A stretch of DNA of 64,000 nt. Source: Archivesica marissinica. Its lineage: Eukaryota; Mollusca; Bivalvia; Venerida; Vesicomyidae. The stretch is taken from NCBI GenBank assembly GCA_014843695.1, contig CM026391.1, positions 35,580,291-35,644,290 of the forward strand. Reading direction: 5' to 3'. Shown here piece by piece: positions 50,918-60,425 of this stretch (position 1 is its first letter; every line of letters starts with the position of its first letter). A model generated the notes under the pieces. The model did not search any database. It saw only the letters and a program-made list of their open reading frames with translations, and had not been told where the DNA came from. The position numbers and the translations under genes were made by a program.

Positions 50918-51214
50918 CTGACATTCATGATCGCATCACACCAGTCTTCAGATCATGCGTTAAACGTAGCTTCTTTAATATGTTGCTGTGGTGGAATAGC
51001 GAACTTGCACCATAACAGCAGCATATAGTACAGCATTGCTTCCATTAGGTAGCTCAACACTACTGGGGCTATGCATTGCCGCATTCTTGGAATCCTTTCC
51101 ATTCTTTCGGATTGAGTTAATGAATGATCTCTATCCATATATATGGGAGTGCAACGTTTGCCCCGATCATAGTCAATACGTCAAAGAGTTTGAAAGTTTA
51201 AAGTTGAAAGTTTA
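50918..51214. other. Unique sequence, nothing recognised
   Basis: Short open frames on both strands show no motif that I recognise. Confidence 0.55.
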
Positions 51215-51345
51215 TTTATCTTACAATGATTGCGAAGCAAGTTTTAGCAACTTATATTAATCACTCTCGTTGGCGCGGTTTGAACGCGTATATGTGGTCA
51301 TTCGTGTGGGAGGAAACCGGAGTACCCGGAGAAAACTCACCTGTC
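51215..51345 (+). repeat. Dispersed repeat fragment related to the one at 31.1 kb
   Basis: It shares GATTGCGAA and the 20-bp string ending at 51,269 with 31,100-31,150, then diverges. The following stretch GGGAGGAAACCGGAGTACCC with GGAGAAAACTC is a phrase I have seen in dispersed repeats of marine invertebrates (memory only). The borders are not defined. The adjoining 51,346-51,560 holds nothing I can identify. Confidence 0.45.
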
Positions 51346-51560
51346 CGATATTGCAACCACCGTACCATCTCAGTTTGACATCTGCTACTTACTCAAGTGG
51401 AAAGCAGCATGCTATTTGTGACTCCATCTGCCCACTGGTGACTTCTCGGCGTGGGCTGCCAATTGTAACTATACCCGGTACCTGGTGACTTATTGGATGA
51501 GAGCTGCCTGAGAGATGAGAATAGCTCGTGCAATATCAATGACATATCAATCGCTTCTGT

Positions 51561-53752
51561 GGTGGTCTTCCATTGTTCCGTTGTTCTCTTCTCGTTTCCC
51601 TCCGTTGTTCTCTTCTCGTTTCCCCCGTTGTTCTCTTCTCGTTTCCCTCCGTTGATCCTTCGCGTTTCTCATCGTTGTTCTCTTCTCGTTTCCCTCCGTT
51701 GTTCTCTTCTCGTATTCTTCCGTTGTTGCCTTCTCGTGTCCCTCCGATGTTCTCTTCTCGTTACCCTCCGTTATTATCTTCTCGTTTCCTTCCGTTGTTC
51801 TATTCTCGTTTCCTTACGCTGTTCTCTTCTCGTATTCTTCCGTTGTTTCCTTCTCGTGTCCCTCCGTTGTTCTCTTCTCGTTTCCTTCCGTTGTTCTCTT
51901 CTCGTTTTCCTCCGTTACTCTCTTCTCGTTTTCCTCCGTTATTCTCTTCTCGTTTCCTTCCGTTGTTCTATTCTCGTTTCCCTCCGTTGTTCTCTACTCG
52001 TGTCCCTCCGTTGTTCTCTTCTCGTGTTTCTCCGTTGTTATCCTCTCGTTTCCCTCCGTTGATCTTTTCTCATTTCCCTCCGTTGTTCTCTTCTCGTGTT
52101 TCTTCCGTTGTTCTCTTCTCGTGTCCCTCCGTTGTTCTCTTCTCGTTTTCCTGCGTTACTCTCTTCTCGTTTCCCACCGTTATTCTCTTCTCGTTTCCTT
52201 CCGTTGTTCTATTCTCGTTTCCCTCAGTTGTTCTATTCTCGTTTCCCTCCGTTGAACTCTATTCGTGTCCCTCCGTTGTTCTCTTCTCGTGTTTCTCCGT
52301 TGTTATCTTCTCGTTTCCCTCCGTTCATCTCTTCTCATTTCCCTCCGTTGTTCTCTACTCGTGTTTCTCCGTTGTTCTCTTCTCGTTTCCCTTCGTTGAT
52401 CTCTTCTCGTTTCCCTCCGTTGATCTCCTCTCGTTTCCCTCCAATGTTCACTTCTCGTGTCCCTCCGATGTTCACTTCTCGTGTCCATCCGGTGATCTCT
52501 TCTCGTTTCCCTCCGTTGTTCTCTTCTCGTTTCCCTCCGTTGATCTCTACTCGTGTTTCTCCTTGTTATCTTCTCAATTTCCTCCGTTGATCTCTTCTCA
52601 TTTCCCTCCGTTGTTCTCTTCTCGTATTTCTCCGTTGTTCTCTTTTCTTTTCCCTCCATTGTTCTCTTCTCGTTCCCCTCCGTTGTTCTCTTCTCGTTTC
52701 CCCCGATGTTCTCGTTTCGTTTCCCTCCGTTGATCCTTCGCGTTTCTCTCCGTTGTTCTCTGCAAGTTTCCCTCCGTTGTTCTCTTCTCGTATTATTCCG
52801 TTGTTCCCTTCTCGTGTCCCTCCGTTGTTCTCTTCTCGTTTCCTTCCGTTGTTCTCTTCTCGTTGTCCACCGTTACTCTCTTCTCGTTTTCCTCCGTTAT
52901 TCTCTTCTCGTTTCATTCCTTTGTTCTATTCTCGTTTCCCTCCGTTGTTCTCTTCTCGTTTCCCTCCGTTGATCTCTACTCGTGTCCCTCCGTTGTTCTC
53001 TTCTCGTGTTTCTCCGTTGTTATCTTCTCGTTTCCCTCCGCTGTTCTCTTCTCGTGTTTCCCCGTTGTTCTCTTCTCGTTTCCTTCCGTTGTTCTCTTCT
53101 CGTATTCTTCCGTTGTTCCATTCTCGTGTCCCTCCGTTGTTCTATTCTCGCTTCCTTCCGTTGTTCTCTTCTCGTTTTCCTCCTTACTCTCTTCTCGTTT
53201 CCATCCTTTATTCTCTTCTCGTTTCCTTCCGTTGTTCTATTCTCGTTTCCCTCCGTTGTTCTCTTCTCGTGTTTCTCCGTTTCCCTCCAATGTTCACTTC
53301 TCGTTTCCTTCCGTTGTTCTATTCTCGTTTCCCTCCGTTGTTCTATTCTCGTTTCCCTCCGTTGATCTCTACTCGTGTCCCTCCGTTGTTCTCTACTCGT
53401 GTTTCTCTGGTGTTCTCTTCTCGTGTCCCTCCGTTATTCTCTTCTCGTTTCCCTCCGTTGTTCACCTCTCGTGTCCCTCCGTTGTTCTCTTCTCGTTTCC
53501 CTCCGTTGTTCTCTTCTCGTTTCCCTCCGTTGTTCTATTCTCATTTCCCTCCGTTGTTCTCTTCTCGTTTCCCTCCGTTGTTCTCTTCTCGTTTCCCTCC
53601 GTTGTTCTCTTCTTATTTCCCTCCGTTGTTCTCTTCTCGTTTCCCTCCGTTGTTCTCTTCTCGTTTCCCTCCGTTGTTCTCTTCTCGTTTCCCTCCGTTG
53701 TTTTCTTCTCGTTTCCGTCCTTTGTTCTCTTCTCATTTCCCTCCGTTGATCC
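51561..53752 (+). repeat. 24-bp polypyrimidine minisatellite array
   Basis: There are about 91 copies of a 24-bp unit made of CCGTTGTTCTCTTCTCG followed by TTTCCCT. The plus strand is roughly 85% C plus T. Units differ by point changes (GTT to GAT, TTTCCCT to TGTCCCT) and occasional deletions (52,561, 52,704 and 53,183). Unit length is a multiple of three, so all three plus frames (PLFSSRFP, VVLFSFPS, RCSLLVSL) and several minus frames (TEGNEKRT, RREQRRET) stay open. They are repeat translations. Copies near 53,500-53,700 are the most uniform. Confidence 0.96.
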
Positions 53753-53914
53753 TTCTTGATTGAGATGTTTGTTATACACCTCTTCATAGTCGTAGGCAAA
53801 TTTTGTTGCCGCATGTTTGTCAGTCAACAATGTTCTATTTATTTTAGCTCGATTGCGAAACAAGTACTTACATCGAGCCAAACTAAATTTGTATAAACTA
53901 ACAACTGTCGTCAT
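53462..53914 (-). other. Open frame running from unique sequence into the 24-bp array (unrecognised)
   Basis: A minus-strand frame of 150 codons starts at 53,914. Its first 54 codons or so lie in unique DNA and encode a basic, non-repetitive peptide (KYLFRNRAKINRTLLTDKH, then FAYDYEEVYNKHLNQEG). It then continues into TEGNEKRT repeats from the array. I do not recognise the unique part. It could be a chance frame or a remnant of an exon or transposon. No splice site or promoter is evident. Confidence 0.25.
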
Positions 53915-53979
53915 AGTTGGTCCATAAGTATCAGCTATTTCGTCAATCTCGACAGCTTCCGGCTATCCTTTTCTATATG

Positions 53980-54053
53980 TGTGTGTTTTACGTTTATTTA
54001 TCGTCGCTACCGGATATGAGCGACGCCTCCTTAATAGATTAGTAATTTTAGAT
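53980..54053 (-). mobile_element. SINE-A 3' end, 5'-truncated, with internal 8-bp deletion
   Basis: The 3' module is followed by about 22 bp of body (AGATTAGTAATTTTAGAT). The hairpin loop has lost GGGCAACC relative to the other copies, yet both 7-bp stem arms (CGTCGCT and AGCGACG) are intact. The copy is truncated further upstream in the SINE than the two array-bounding modules are. Confidence 0.85.
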
Positions 54054-54419
54054 CCTTTTTTCCAAATCAAGAGAAGATGTTTTCTCCATCCAGCTTCTCA
54101 TTCGTGTTTGGAGCTTGCATTAATAACGAACATGGCCATGACTTGTTGCAGATTAGTGTTGTTCTCAGATATTCAACTCAAATTTAACATATTTATATTA
54201 TATTGTCCGAATGTTAGCAGTATTTCTATGTGATGTATTTAAAGCAGCATCGTACGAAATAAAAGATATTTGAAACATTCAAATTGTACGTATGGGTAGC
54301 AATGCTGCTATACATTCTAACATTATACTTTGTATGCTTATGTTCATTTGGTAAACAGTGTTTTTTGCGATAAAACAAACTCGAAACCGAAAGTAGGACT
54401 TTCCGAGTCGATCGGTCAC

Positions 54420-54479
54420 GCACTTGTTTACAACCGGAATGCATCGTCCGCACTTGTTTACATTCGGAATGCATCGTCC
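54420..54479 (+). repeat. 30-bp tandem duplication
   Basis: GCACTTGTTTACAACCGGAA plus TGCATCGTCC occurs twice in tandem. The second copy differs only at ACAACC versus ACATTC. Confidence 0.9.
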
Positions 54480-54561
54480 CCATTTGTCCCATGTTGTCTT
54501 TTTAATTAAATTACTTGATATGTTGATTCATACCTCTGTTAGCTAAGTCTTTTATGGACAT

Positions 54562-54604
54562 TTCTACATCCCCGGGGGGTTCGACATTAGAGAAAGATAG
54601 ATAG
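54562..54604 (+). mobile_element. LINE 3'-end-like fragment
   Basis: TCTACATCCCC...GGGTTCGACATTAGAG and a terminal GATAGATAG match the 3' end of the LINE that finishes near 1,160 (minus strand), which has GTCTACGTCCCC, GGGTTCGACATTAATG and GATAGATAG. About 40 bp align. It is probably a severely 5'-truncated copy. Confidence 0.5.
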
Positions 54605-55420
54605 TATTTCATGTTCAAAATATATACATTGTTTTCTACATCCTCTGTTGTTTCACGCATGCGCGCTGTGCGTGTTTACATTTCGTATGTTGATAAACAA
54701 ATTCGCGTATAAGACTGTTTAAATTTATTGGAATTGTATCGTTTCTGAGCGACTATTTCGATATTTGTAAACACACACACATTAGTATTTATATTTTACC
54801 CAAAACATCCTGCATTACGATGTAATGCTGCTTCAAACCAATTGATAATAGGGAACAACATTACTTCCAGGATTGCAACATTCCGGCAAAGACATAGTTT
54901 GTTAAATTGACGTTGGCATTCCGTTGTATCCAATGATATATCGTGTCTGCTTACTTAAATACTCTCGCCTGATTAATGCAATAATTTCACAAGAGGTTAG
55001 TCTGGAATATCTGCGTCTAGAAGTCTTGTTTGTGCAATCACACATCAAGATCACTTTGCGATTAAGATGGCGCACAAATGGTATCGTGTTTTATGTTTCA
55101 TTACACGCTTATACATGTGATAACGACTGGCCATACACGTAGAGCAGTCACACTGACGAGTGGTTTAGACCACTGACTCTGTCTCACATTTCGGGGAACT
55201 GTTCAAGATACTGGTTGTGGGTTGTAATGTCCATTGCGTCTTTCCAAGGCTTATTTAGATCCACCATTGTGTTCAGGTATGTTAGAATTATTCTGGAAAA
55301 CTCCAGTTTGTTGATTTCAATGTAGTGTGAAGTATTGGTATATACACATGGGTGAAATGATTGGATATAGTAATACTTGGTGTCATAGTTAAGCCATTGT
55401 GTCAATTGATTAAACGCAGA

Positions 55421-55697
55421 CGGATCTAGTTGTTAACATATCGGACTGGTAATCCAGGGATCGCAGGTTGGATCCCTCGTCTGACACTAATACAATTAAT
55501 AGTCTTTCAGATGGGACATTAAACCGAGGTCTCGTGTCGGTGCTTTACGCCGTGCACGTAAAAGAACCAGAGGAGACTCTGGAATGGGTCTCTGTCTATC
55601 GTTGCACTATCCTCCTAAATCTAAAATGACTAAACTCTTCAGAGGGCGTCGCTCATATGGTCAACCGGTAGCGACGATAAATAAACTTAAAAGCACA
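55421..55697 (+). mobile_element. SINE-A copy with 13-bp target duplication, pol III boxes decayed
   Basis: Head, body and 3' module are all present (CGGATCTAGTTGTTAACATA at the start; ATAAATAAACTTAAAAGCAC at the end). The direct repeat GATTAAACGCAGA flanks it exactly (55,408-55,420 and 55,698-55,710). The A box is altered (TAGTTGTTAAC) and the B box reads GGTTGGATCCC, having lost the central C. This copy is therefore probably not transcribed by pol III. Hairpin arms in the module remain complementary. Confidence 0.92.
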
Positions 55698-55975
55698 GAT
55701 TAAACGCAGATATAGATGACATTTTAATTTTAGTTTAATCATATTTTATTGCTTTTATCAATTACATGTGTAATACAACAGTAATATATACAATACATAA
55801 ATGGTGATACATGTAAAACAAATGGTTTGGGCCACAAGCTTTGCCAACATTAGTAATCGGCCAGCACCAGAATGTCACACAAACGTTTAATTAAACTAAA
55901 TAGATGACATTCGATTTCCTTACGATTATGTTGTTTTACATAAAGTCATAAACAATATATGAGGATAGGTCAGGT

Positions 55976-56126
55976 GTAAATTATGCGAGCCAATGCTAGA
56001 CATAAATTATGCGAGTCAATGCTAGACATAAATCGTGCGAGTCAATGTTAGAAATAAATCATGCTCGTCAATGCTAGACATAAATCGTGCGAGTCAATGC
56101 TAGACATAAATCCTGCGAGTCAATGA
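55976..56126 (+). repeat. 26-bp minisatellite, about six copies
   Basis: The unit is ATAAATCGTGCGAGTCAATG followed by CTAGAC. Copies vary mainly at the TCGTGCG part (TTATGCG, TCATGCT, TCCTGCG). Confidence 0.92.
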
Positions 56127-56483
56127 TTGGTTGAGTAAATAGCAAATCGTAAACTCAACAAATCATTTTACTTGCGCTTGTGTTTGAGAAATGTTTATAA
56201 CCCCCGTCAAGATTACGTTAAATATCAATCTCACATGACTGATAATATTAATATGATCGAATACTATTTCATAGAAAGTTAAAGTGCTTTTTTTCATTTC
56301 TGATTTTTCCGACAGTACTTTGGTCAACCCGCAGATAATTGAAACAACATTCATTTCTATTATTGTACCAATGTCAATTGATAGATTAATGAGAGCTTTG
56401 TAGAACTAAGGCAGTGGTTATGCATAGGCATACTGGTCAGATACGACCTTTCCAATCGAGTTACTCGTGATTGATTTATATTT

Positions 56484-56770
56484 GTGTGTGTTTTACGTTT
56501 ATTTATCGTCGCTACCGGTTGCCCATATGAGCGACGCCTCCTTAATAGGTTAGTCATTTTAGATTTTTGGAGGATAGTGCATGATACAGACAGAGGCCCA
56601 TTCCAGAATTTCCTCTGGTTCTTTTACGTACTCGGTGTAAAGCACCGACACGAGACCTCGGTTTAACGTCCCATCTGAAAGACTGTTAATTTTATTAGGG
56701 TCAGACGGGGGATCGAACCTGCGATCCCTGGATTACCAGTCCAGCGTGTTACCACTGGACTACATATCCG
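56484..56770 (-). mobile_element. SINE-A full-length copy
   Basis: The complete head, body and 3' module are on the minus strand. The A box TAGTCCAGTGG (56,752-56,762) and B box GGTTCGATCCC (56,709-56,719) are intact. The anticodon-like arm is regular (CTGGA/TCCAG, 7-nt loop CTGGTAA). One body lesion is that the GTGCACGTAAAAG phrase reads GAGTACGTAAAAG. No convincing target duplication was seen. It abuts the older degenerate SINE-A head at 56,771. Confidence 0.92.
56709..56762 (-). promoter_or_regulatory. Pol III A and B boxes of the SINE-A copy at 56.7 kb
   Basis: Both boxes match the consensus and have tRNA spacing. This is the best preserved internal promoter of the family in the window. 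Confidence 0.78.
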
Positions 56771-56880
56771 ACTGTTGGATAGTTTATAGTCCCATATGAG
56801 AGACTTTTTAATATTAGTAGGATAATACCTTCGATCCCTGGATTCACAGTTCAACGTGTTAACAACTCAACCACTGTCCA
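56771..56880 (-). mobile_element. Degenerate SINE-A head, truncated
   Basis: The minus strand reads CAGTGGTTGAGTTGTTAACA, then CGTTGAACTGTGAATCCAGG and GATCGAAGG, followed by CTAATATTAAAAAGTCTCTC and ATATGGGA. This aligns with the SINE-A head and first body bases at visibly higher divergence. It stops at the CAGATGGGA position of the body. The intact copy at 56,484-56,770 follows directly in the same orientation. Confidence 0.75.
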
Positions 56881-57403
56881 TCTATGTTGGAGTATGATTT
56901 TTTAAAAATGTAATTAAAATTGACTTATGCGGTTTTAGAATTTCACCGACGATATAGGATCTCATGCTTCCACTATCTCTGTTCAAGCCTTTGGTATTAA
57001 CATGTGTATTCGATTAAGAGATAAGCTTATAATGTAGTATTACCAAACTATATAATAAGTGCATGCAAATAGAGCTTGTTATCAACTGATATACTAACAA
57101 TAAAGGGGATTGGGACGAGGGATAGAAAGCGAGGAAACTATTAGTAAATACTGTTTCTTAATGTGATTGTTAGTGCGGACCTTTATTTACAGATTGTCAA
57201 CAACCATTAGACGTTTCTATGAATTCATATATGGACAGCTAGGACTATTATTATATTGTCAGCGAATCGGAGCGCATTTGTTAAAGCTATTGTTTTCAAA
57301 TATGTTTTGTTAAGTAACAATTATTCCTACAAACAATATATGTATTCATCTCAGTTTAATTATGTGCATTTCAGTATAATCGAGAGCCATAATTCAAAAC
57401 CTT
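56881..57403. other. AT-rich unique sequence, nothing recognised
   Basis: No gene, tandem repeat or transposon end can be supported. Confidence 0.6.
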
Positions 57404-57409
57404 ATGCAT

Positions 57410-58389
57410 CAGTCCCACTGAGGCCGGCGGTACTACGGTTTATCCCGGAGCCTCCGGGTCATCCCGGTTCATGGACCGGGGTGTACCGGGTGAAAATGAC
57501 GTTTTTGGCCGAAAAATCTCGACGGTTGACCGTCGAGGCCCTCAAGACCCGGGAGCACCCCGGGGCACCGCGGTTCATCCAGGTAGAGCCCCGGCAGGGC
57601 CACGGTTCATCCCGGCGCTTACACGGTTCACCCCGGTTCTCGGCCCGGTTCGATCCCGGTTCTCCACGGTTCACCCAGGTCCATGCCGACAGAACCCCGG
57701 TGACGCTACGGTTCTTCCCGGTTCACCACGGTTCATCCCGGCGAGGTGAACATGCAGTAAAAATAGGACTGATTTGTAGCCTAATGTCATTCCAGCAGAA
57801 GTTTTTGAAGGCAGCACATCGCTGAACGCTGATTATTTTTTAAGAAATATTCTATATTATAGACAGGGGCTAACCGTGGGGGACCGGGAGGACCGGGGTG
57901 AACCGTTGTCCACCTGGTGTCGATAGCTCGTTTTTTTCCATCCCGGTCCTCCCAGGTCCACGCCGGCAGCGCCACGATCCTTCACGGTCCTTCCCGGTGG
58001 ACCTACGGTGTCAACACGGTTCACCCATGTCAAAAACCACCGGGAAGACCCCCGGTTCATCCAGGTCCATCAGACATCATCCCGGTCCATCACGGTGGCA
58101 CTACGGTTCAACCTCCAGTACTCCCGGGTGCACCGCGGTCCATGGACCGGGGTGAACCGGGGAGTACCGGGAGCCCAGTGGGACTGATGCGTGAACCGTG
58201 TAAGCACCGGGATGAACCGTGGCCCTGCCGGGGCTCTACCTGGATGAACCGGGGTGTCCCAGGGTGCTCCTGGGTCTTGAGGGCCTCGACGGTCGAGATT
58301 ATTTTCACCCGGTACACCCCGGTCCATGAACCGGGATGACCCGGGAGGCTCCGGGATAAACCGTAGTACCGCCGGCCTCAGTGGGACTG
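57410..58389. mobile_element. GC-rich fold-back transposon, 980 bp, with long inverted arms
   Basis: The left arm (57,410 to about 57,630) and right arm (about 58,170-58,389) are inverted copies over about 210 bp, with a few indels. The termini are CAGTCCCACTGAGGCCGGCG and its complement. The palindrome ATGCAT flanks both ends (57,404-57,409 and 58,390-58,395) and is either a 6-bp target duplication or part of the repeat. The arms and interior are built of CCGGTTCATCCC-like words and are strongly GC-rich against AT-rich flanks. Inside the right arm, at about 58,172-58,192, a second copy of the terminal motif (CAGTGGGACTGATGC) marks a nested related end. The arms yield overlapping open frames with no transposase motif, so the element is non-autonomous. 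Confidence 0.86.
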
Positions 58390-58483
58390 ATGCATCAACT
58401 CTCCTTTCGGTTGATATTATATATTGAACTATCAGAATTTATTTTCCTAGCATCAATGTTTAAAAAAAACACGAACTTATATA

Positions 58484-59974
58484 CTGAGTCAAAAAAGAAA
58501 CGATACCAAACTAAAAATGACGTAAAACCATAGAAAGGTTTAATATATTATTACGTATCAGTACCGGGTATCTTATTGCAACGTCAGCCAACCATAAACA
58601 CAGGTAAATAAACACCCGATAATCCTGGAACGCCGAATTTCCGATTTGCACGTGCTCCTCAACAAAGACAACTTCCTACACATGTACACATCGGAAAACC
58701 GGTTTATTGTACTGGTATTGCATTATCATCGAGGAAAAACACCTTACATACCCATTGTTACCTCTAATAAAATGCCTAGGCTAAACCGCAATCAAAGAAT
58801 GCGTGCCATTGGCATGATTGACGGCGGTTTACGTCAGCGTGACGTCGCAAATCGACTCGGGGGTTACGCGGATCACGATAACACGTCTACCTCGACGTTA
58901 TCGAACACATGGATCGGTGGACGACCGTCCAAGATCTGGTCGACCACGTGTGACGACGCGTGAACAGGACCGTCACATTCGGACGTCACATTTACGTGAC
59001 CGGTTCCTATCTGCTACGCACACAGCTGCCATTACTCCTGGGATGACCAACAATCGCATCAGTGCACACACAGTCAGGAACCGGCTCGGTGAACGTGGCA
59101 TTCGTGCCCATAGGCCATACGTTGGACCCATCCTGACACGACGTCCCCGTGACGTACGGCGGAACGTGCTCGCTGGACTCGGTTACAGTGGAATTCGGTG
59201 ATGTTTAGCGATGAATCGCTGTTCTGTTTGCGTCGAGCGGATGGCAGAGAGCGGGTATATCGCAGACGCGGTGAACGTCACGCCGACGCATGTGTACGTC
59301 AGGTCGATCTGTTCGGGGGCGGAAGCGTTATGGCGTGGGGCGGTATCACCTTCGACAGTCGCACTGAACTGTTAGTGGTGGACGGGAACCTAAACGCCCA
59401 GCGGTACTGTGATGAGATCCTTGCGCCAGTTGTCGTGCCGTTCTTTAACGCCAACAGAAACGTCACACTGTTCCAACAGGACAACGCCAGGAGTCATACT
59501 GCTCGGATTTCCACCACATTATTGGAGCAGAACAATATTGAAACCCTGCCGTGGCCTGCTTTGTCACCAGACTTGTCACCCATAGAACATTTGTGTGATA
59601 TGTTAGACCGCCGCGTCAGACGACGTCAGCCGGTAACGTTAAACCAACTGAGGATTGTTTTGCGTCAGGAGTGGACAAATATTGACCAGCAAGAGATTCA
59701 GACACTCTTCCTTTCGATGCGACGGCGGTGCATTGCAGTGAGAGACGCAAATGGTGCCCATACTCGGTATTGACGTCTGTGTGAAAACTCCATTAGACCC
59801 CTGTCCGACGAATTACGTCATCACGCAGCAGACAGTTTTGGAGGCTCATTATGCTTTATGTGCTCCTCTTTCAAACATGTTGGACTATCATTTTATGAAT
59901 TTTCAAAGAATATTCTTAATAAATGTTGAAATTATAGACACATAAACACCATGTATCGTTTCTTTTTTGACTAT
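58484..59974 (+). mobile_element. Tc1-like (IS630/Tc1/mariner) transposon, inactivated
   Basis: The perfect 20-bp inverted repeat AGTCAAAAAAGAAACGATAC (58,487-58,506) has its complement at 59,953-59,972. TA dinucleotides lie at both edges, as expected for TA-targeting elements. The element is about 1.5 kb, the usual size, and encloses one transposase reading frame in the plus direction that is broken by two frameshifts. Confidence 0.93.
58772..59773 (+). pseudogene. Tc1-family transposase (DD34E), two frameshifts
   Basis: The ATG at 58,772 is the family start (MPRLNRNQRMRAIGMIDGG). An N-terminal helix-turn-helix follows (LRQRDVANRLG), then VDDRPRSGRPRVTT, the usual linker between the two DNA-binding halves. 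The catalytic core carries the first Asp in MFSDES, then RVYRRRGERHADA, GGGSVMAWGGI, the second Asp in QQDNARSHTA and the Glu in LSPIEHL. There are 34 residues between the second Asp and the Glu, hence DD34E. It ends HTRY at 59,773. A run of five G at 58,859-58,863 shifts the frame after VANRLG. A second shift lies at about 59,150-59,175, just before the MFSDES block. All three catalytic residues are still encoded, but in a frame separated from the DNA-binding part. No intact protein can be made without frameshifting. Confidence 0.93.
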
Positions 59975-60195
59975 ATGTTCGAAAAATAGCGCTTGTTATG
60001 GTAAATGCTGATTAAATTCTCTTCAATTCCTCGATCCACTAGTTAATTACAGGCGTAATCGATACCCTGCATTAGTAGGGTAACAAGGAGCAGAGTGATG
60101 CAAAACATCAAAGTCACCGGAAGAAAAACGTACAACCGTATAATAACGATATCACAGCATGACGATCACCAATTGTCAATGTTCAGCAAAAGACA

Positions 60196-60425
60196 TAGGG
60201 GCCTAGTTGTTAAGGTCGTGGAGTACAAGTTACTTGACCCTCACCGTTGTAGGTTCGAATACCACTTGTGTGTCGAAATAGTGAGATCATTATCCTGGCT
60301 TGCAGAAGGTCGGGGAATCTACCCGGGTGCTAGCCCGTGTCTGAAATACTGCTCTGCTGGGCACCCCGGGGACTTCCACCGCCACCAATAGCGGGAGAGT
60401 TTCCATATCACCCGAGCTGTTGGTG
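60196..60425 (+). mobile_element. tRNA-derived SINE (SINE-D) whose body continues into the 56-bp array
   Basis: The tRNA-like head has A-box-like GCCTAGTTGTTAAGG (about 60,201-60,215) and B box GGTTCGAATACC (60,252-60,263). The body is GGCTTGCAGAAGGTCGGGGA, a CTACCCGGGTGC phrase, then GGGCACCCCGGGGACTTCC. From 60,371 the body phrase CTTCCACCGCCACCAATAGC, then TTCCATATCACCCGAGC and TGTTGGTGCCAC, is already a unit of the tandem array that follows. The body resembles, from memory, V-type SINEs of bivalves, in which a similar phrase occurs once. No 3' end or target duplication is visible because the array replaces it. Confidence 0.78.

Larger units (their letters stand above)
54054..55407. other. 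AT-rich unique sequence with two minor items
   Basis: No gene is supported. A 30-bp tandem duplication (54,420-54,479) and a short LINE-3'-end-like stretch (54,562-54,604) lie inside and are listed separately. Confidence 0.55.

Noticed and set aside
56484..56557. Short plus-strand ORF beginning MCVLRLFIVATG as a small gene
   Set aside because: It is the antisense of the SINE-A 3' module and appears wherever that module occurs.
57256..57825. 189-codon frame and the other Arg/Pro/Gly-rich frames across the fold-back element
   Set aside because: They arise from GC-rich inverted arms, are mirrored on the opposite strand and in the second arm, and contain no known domain.
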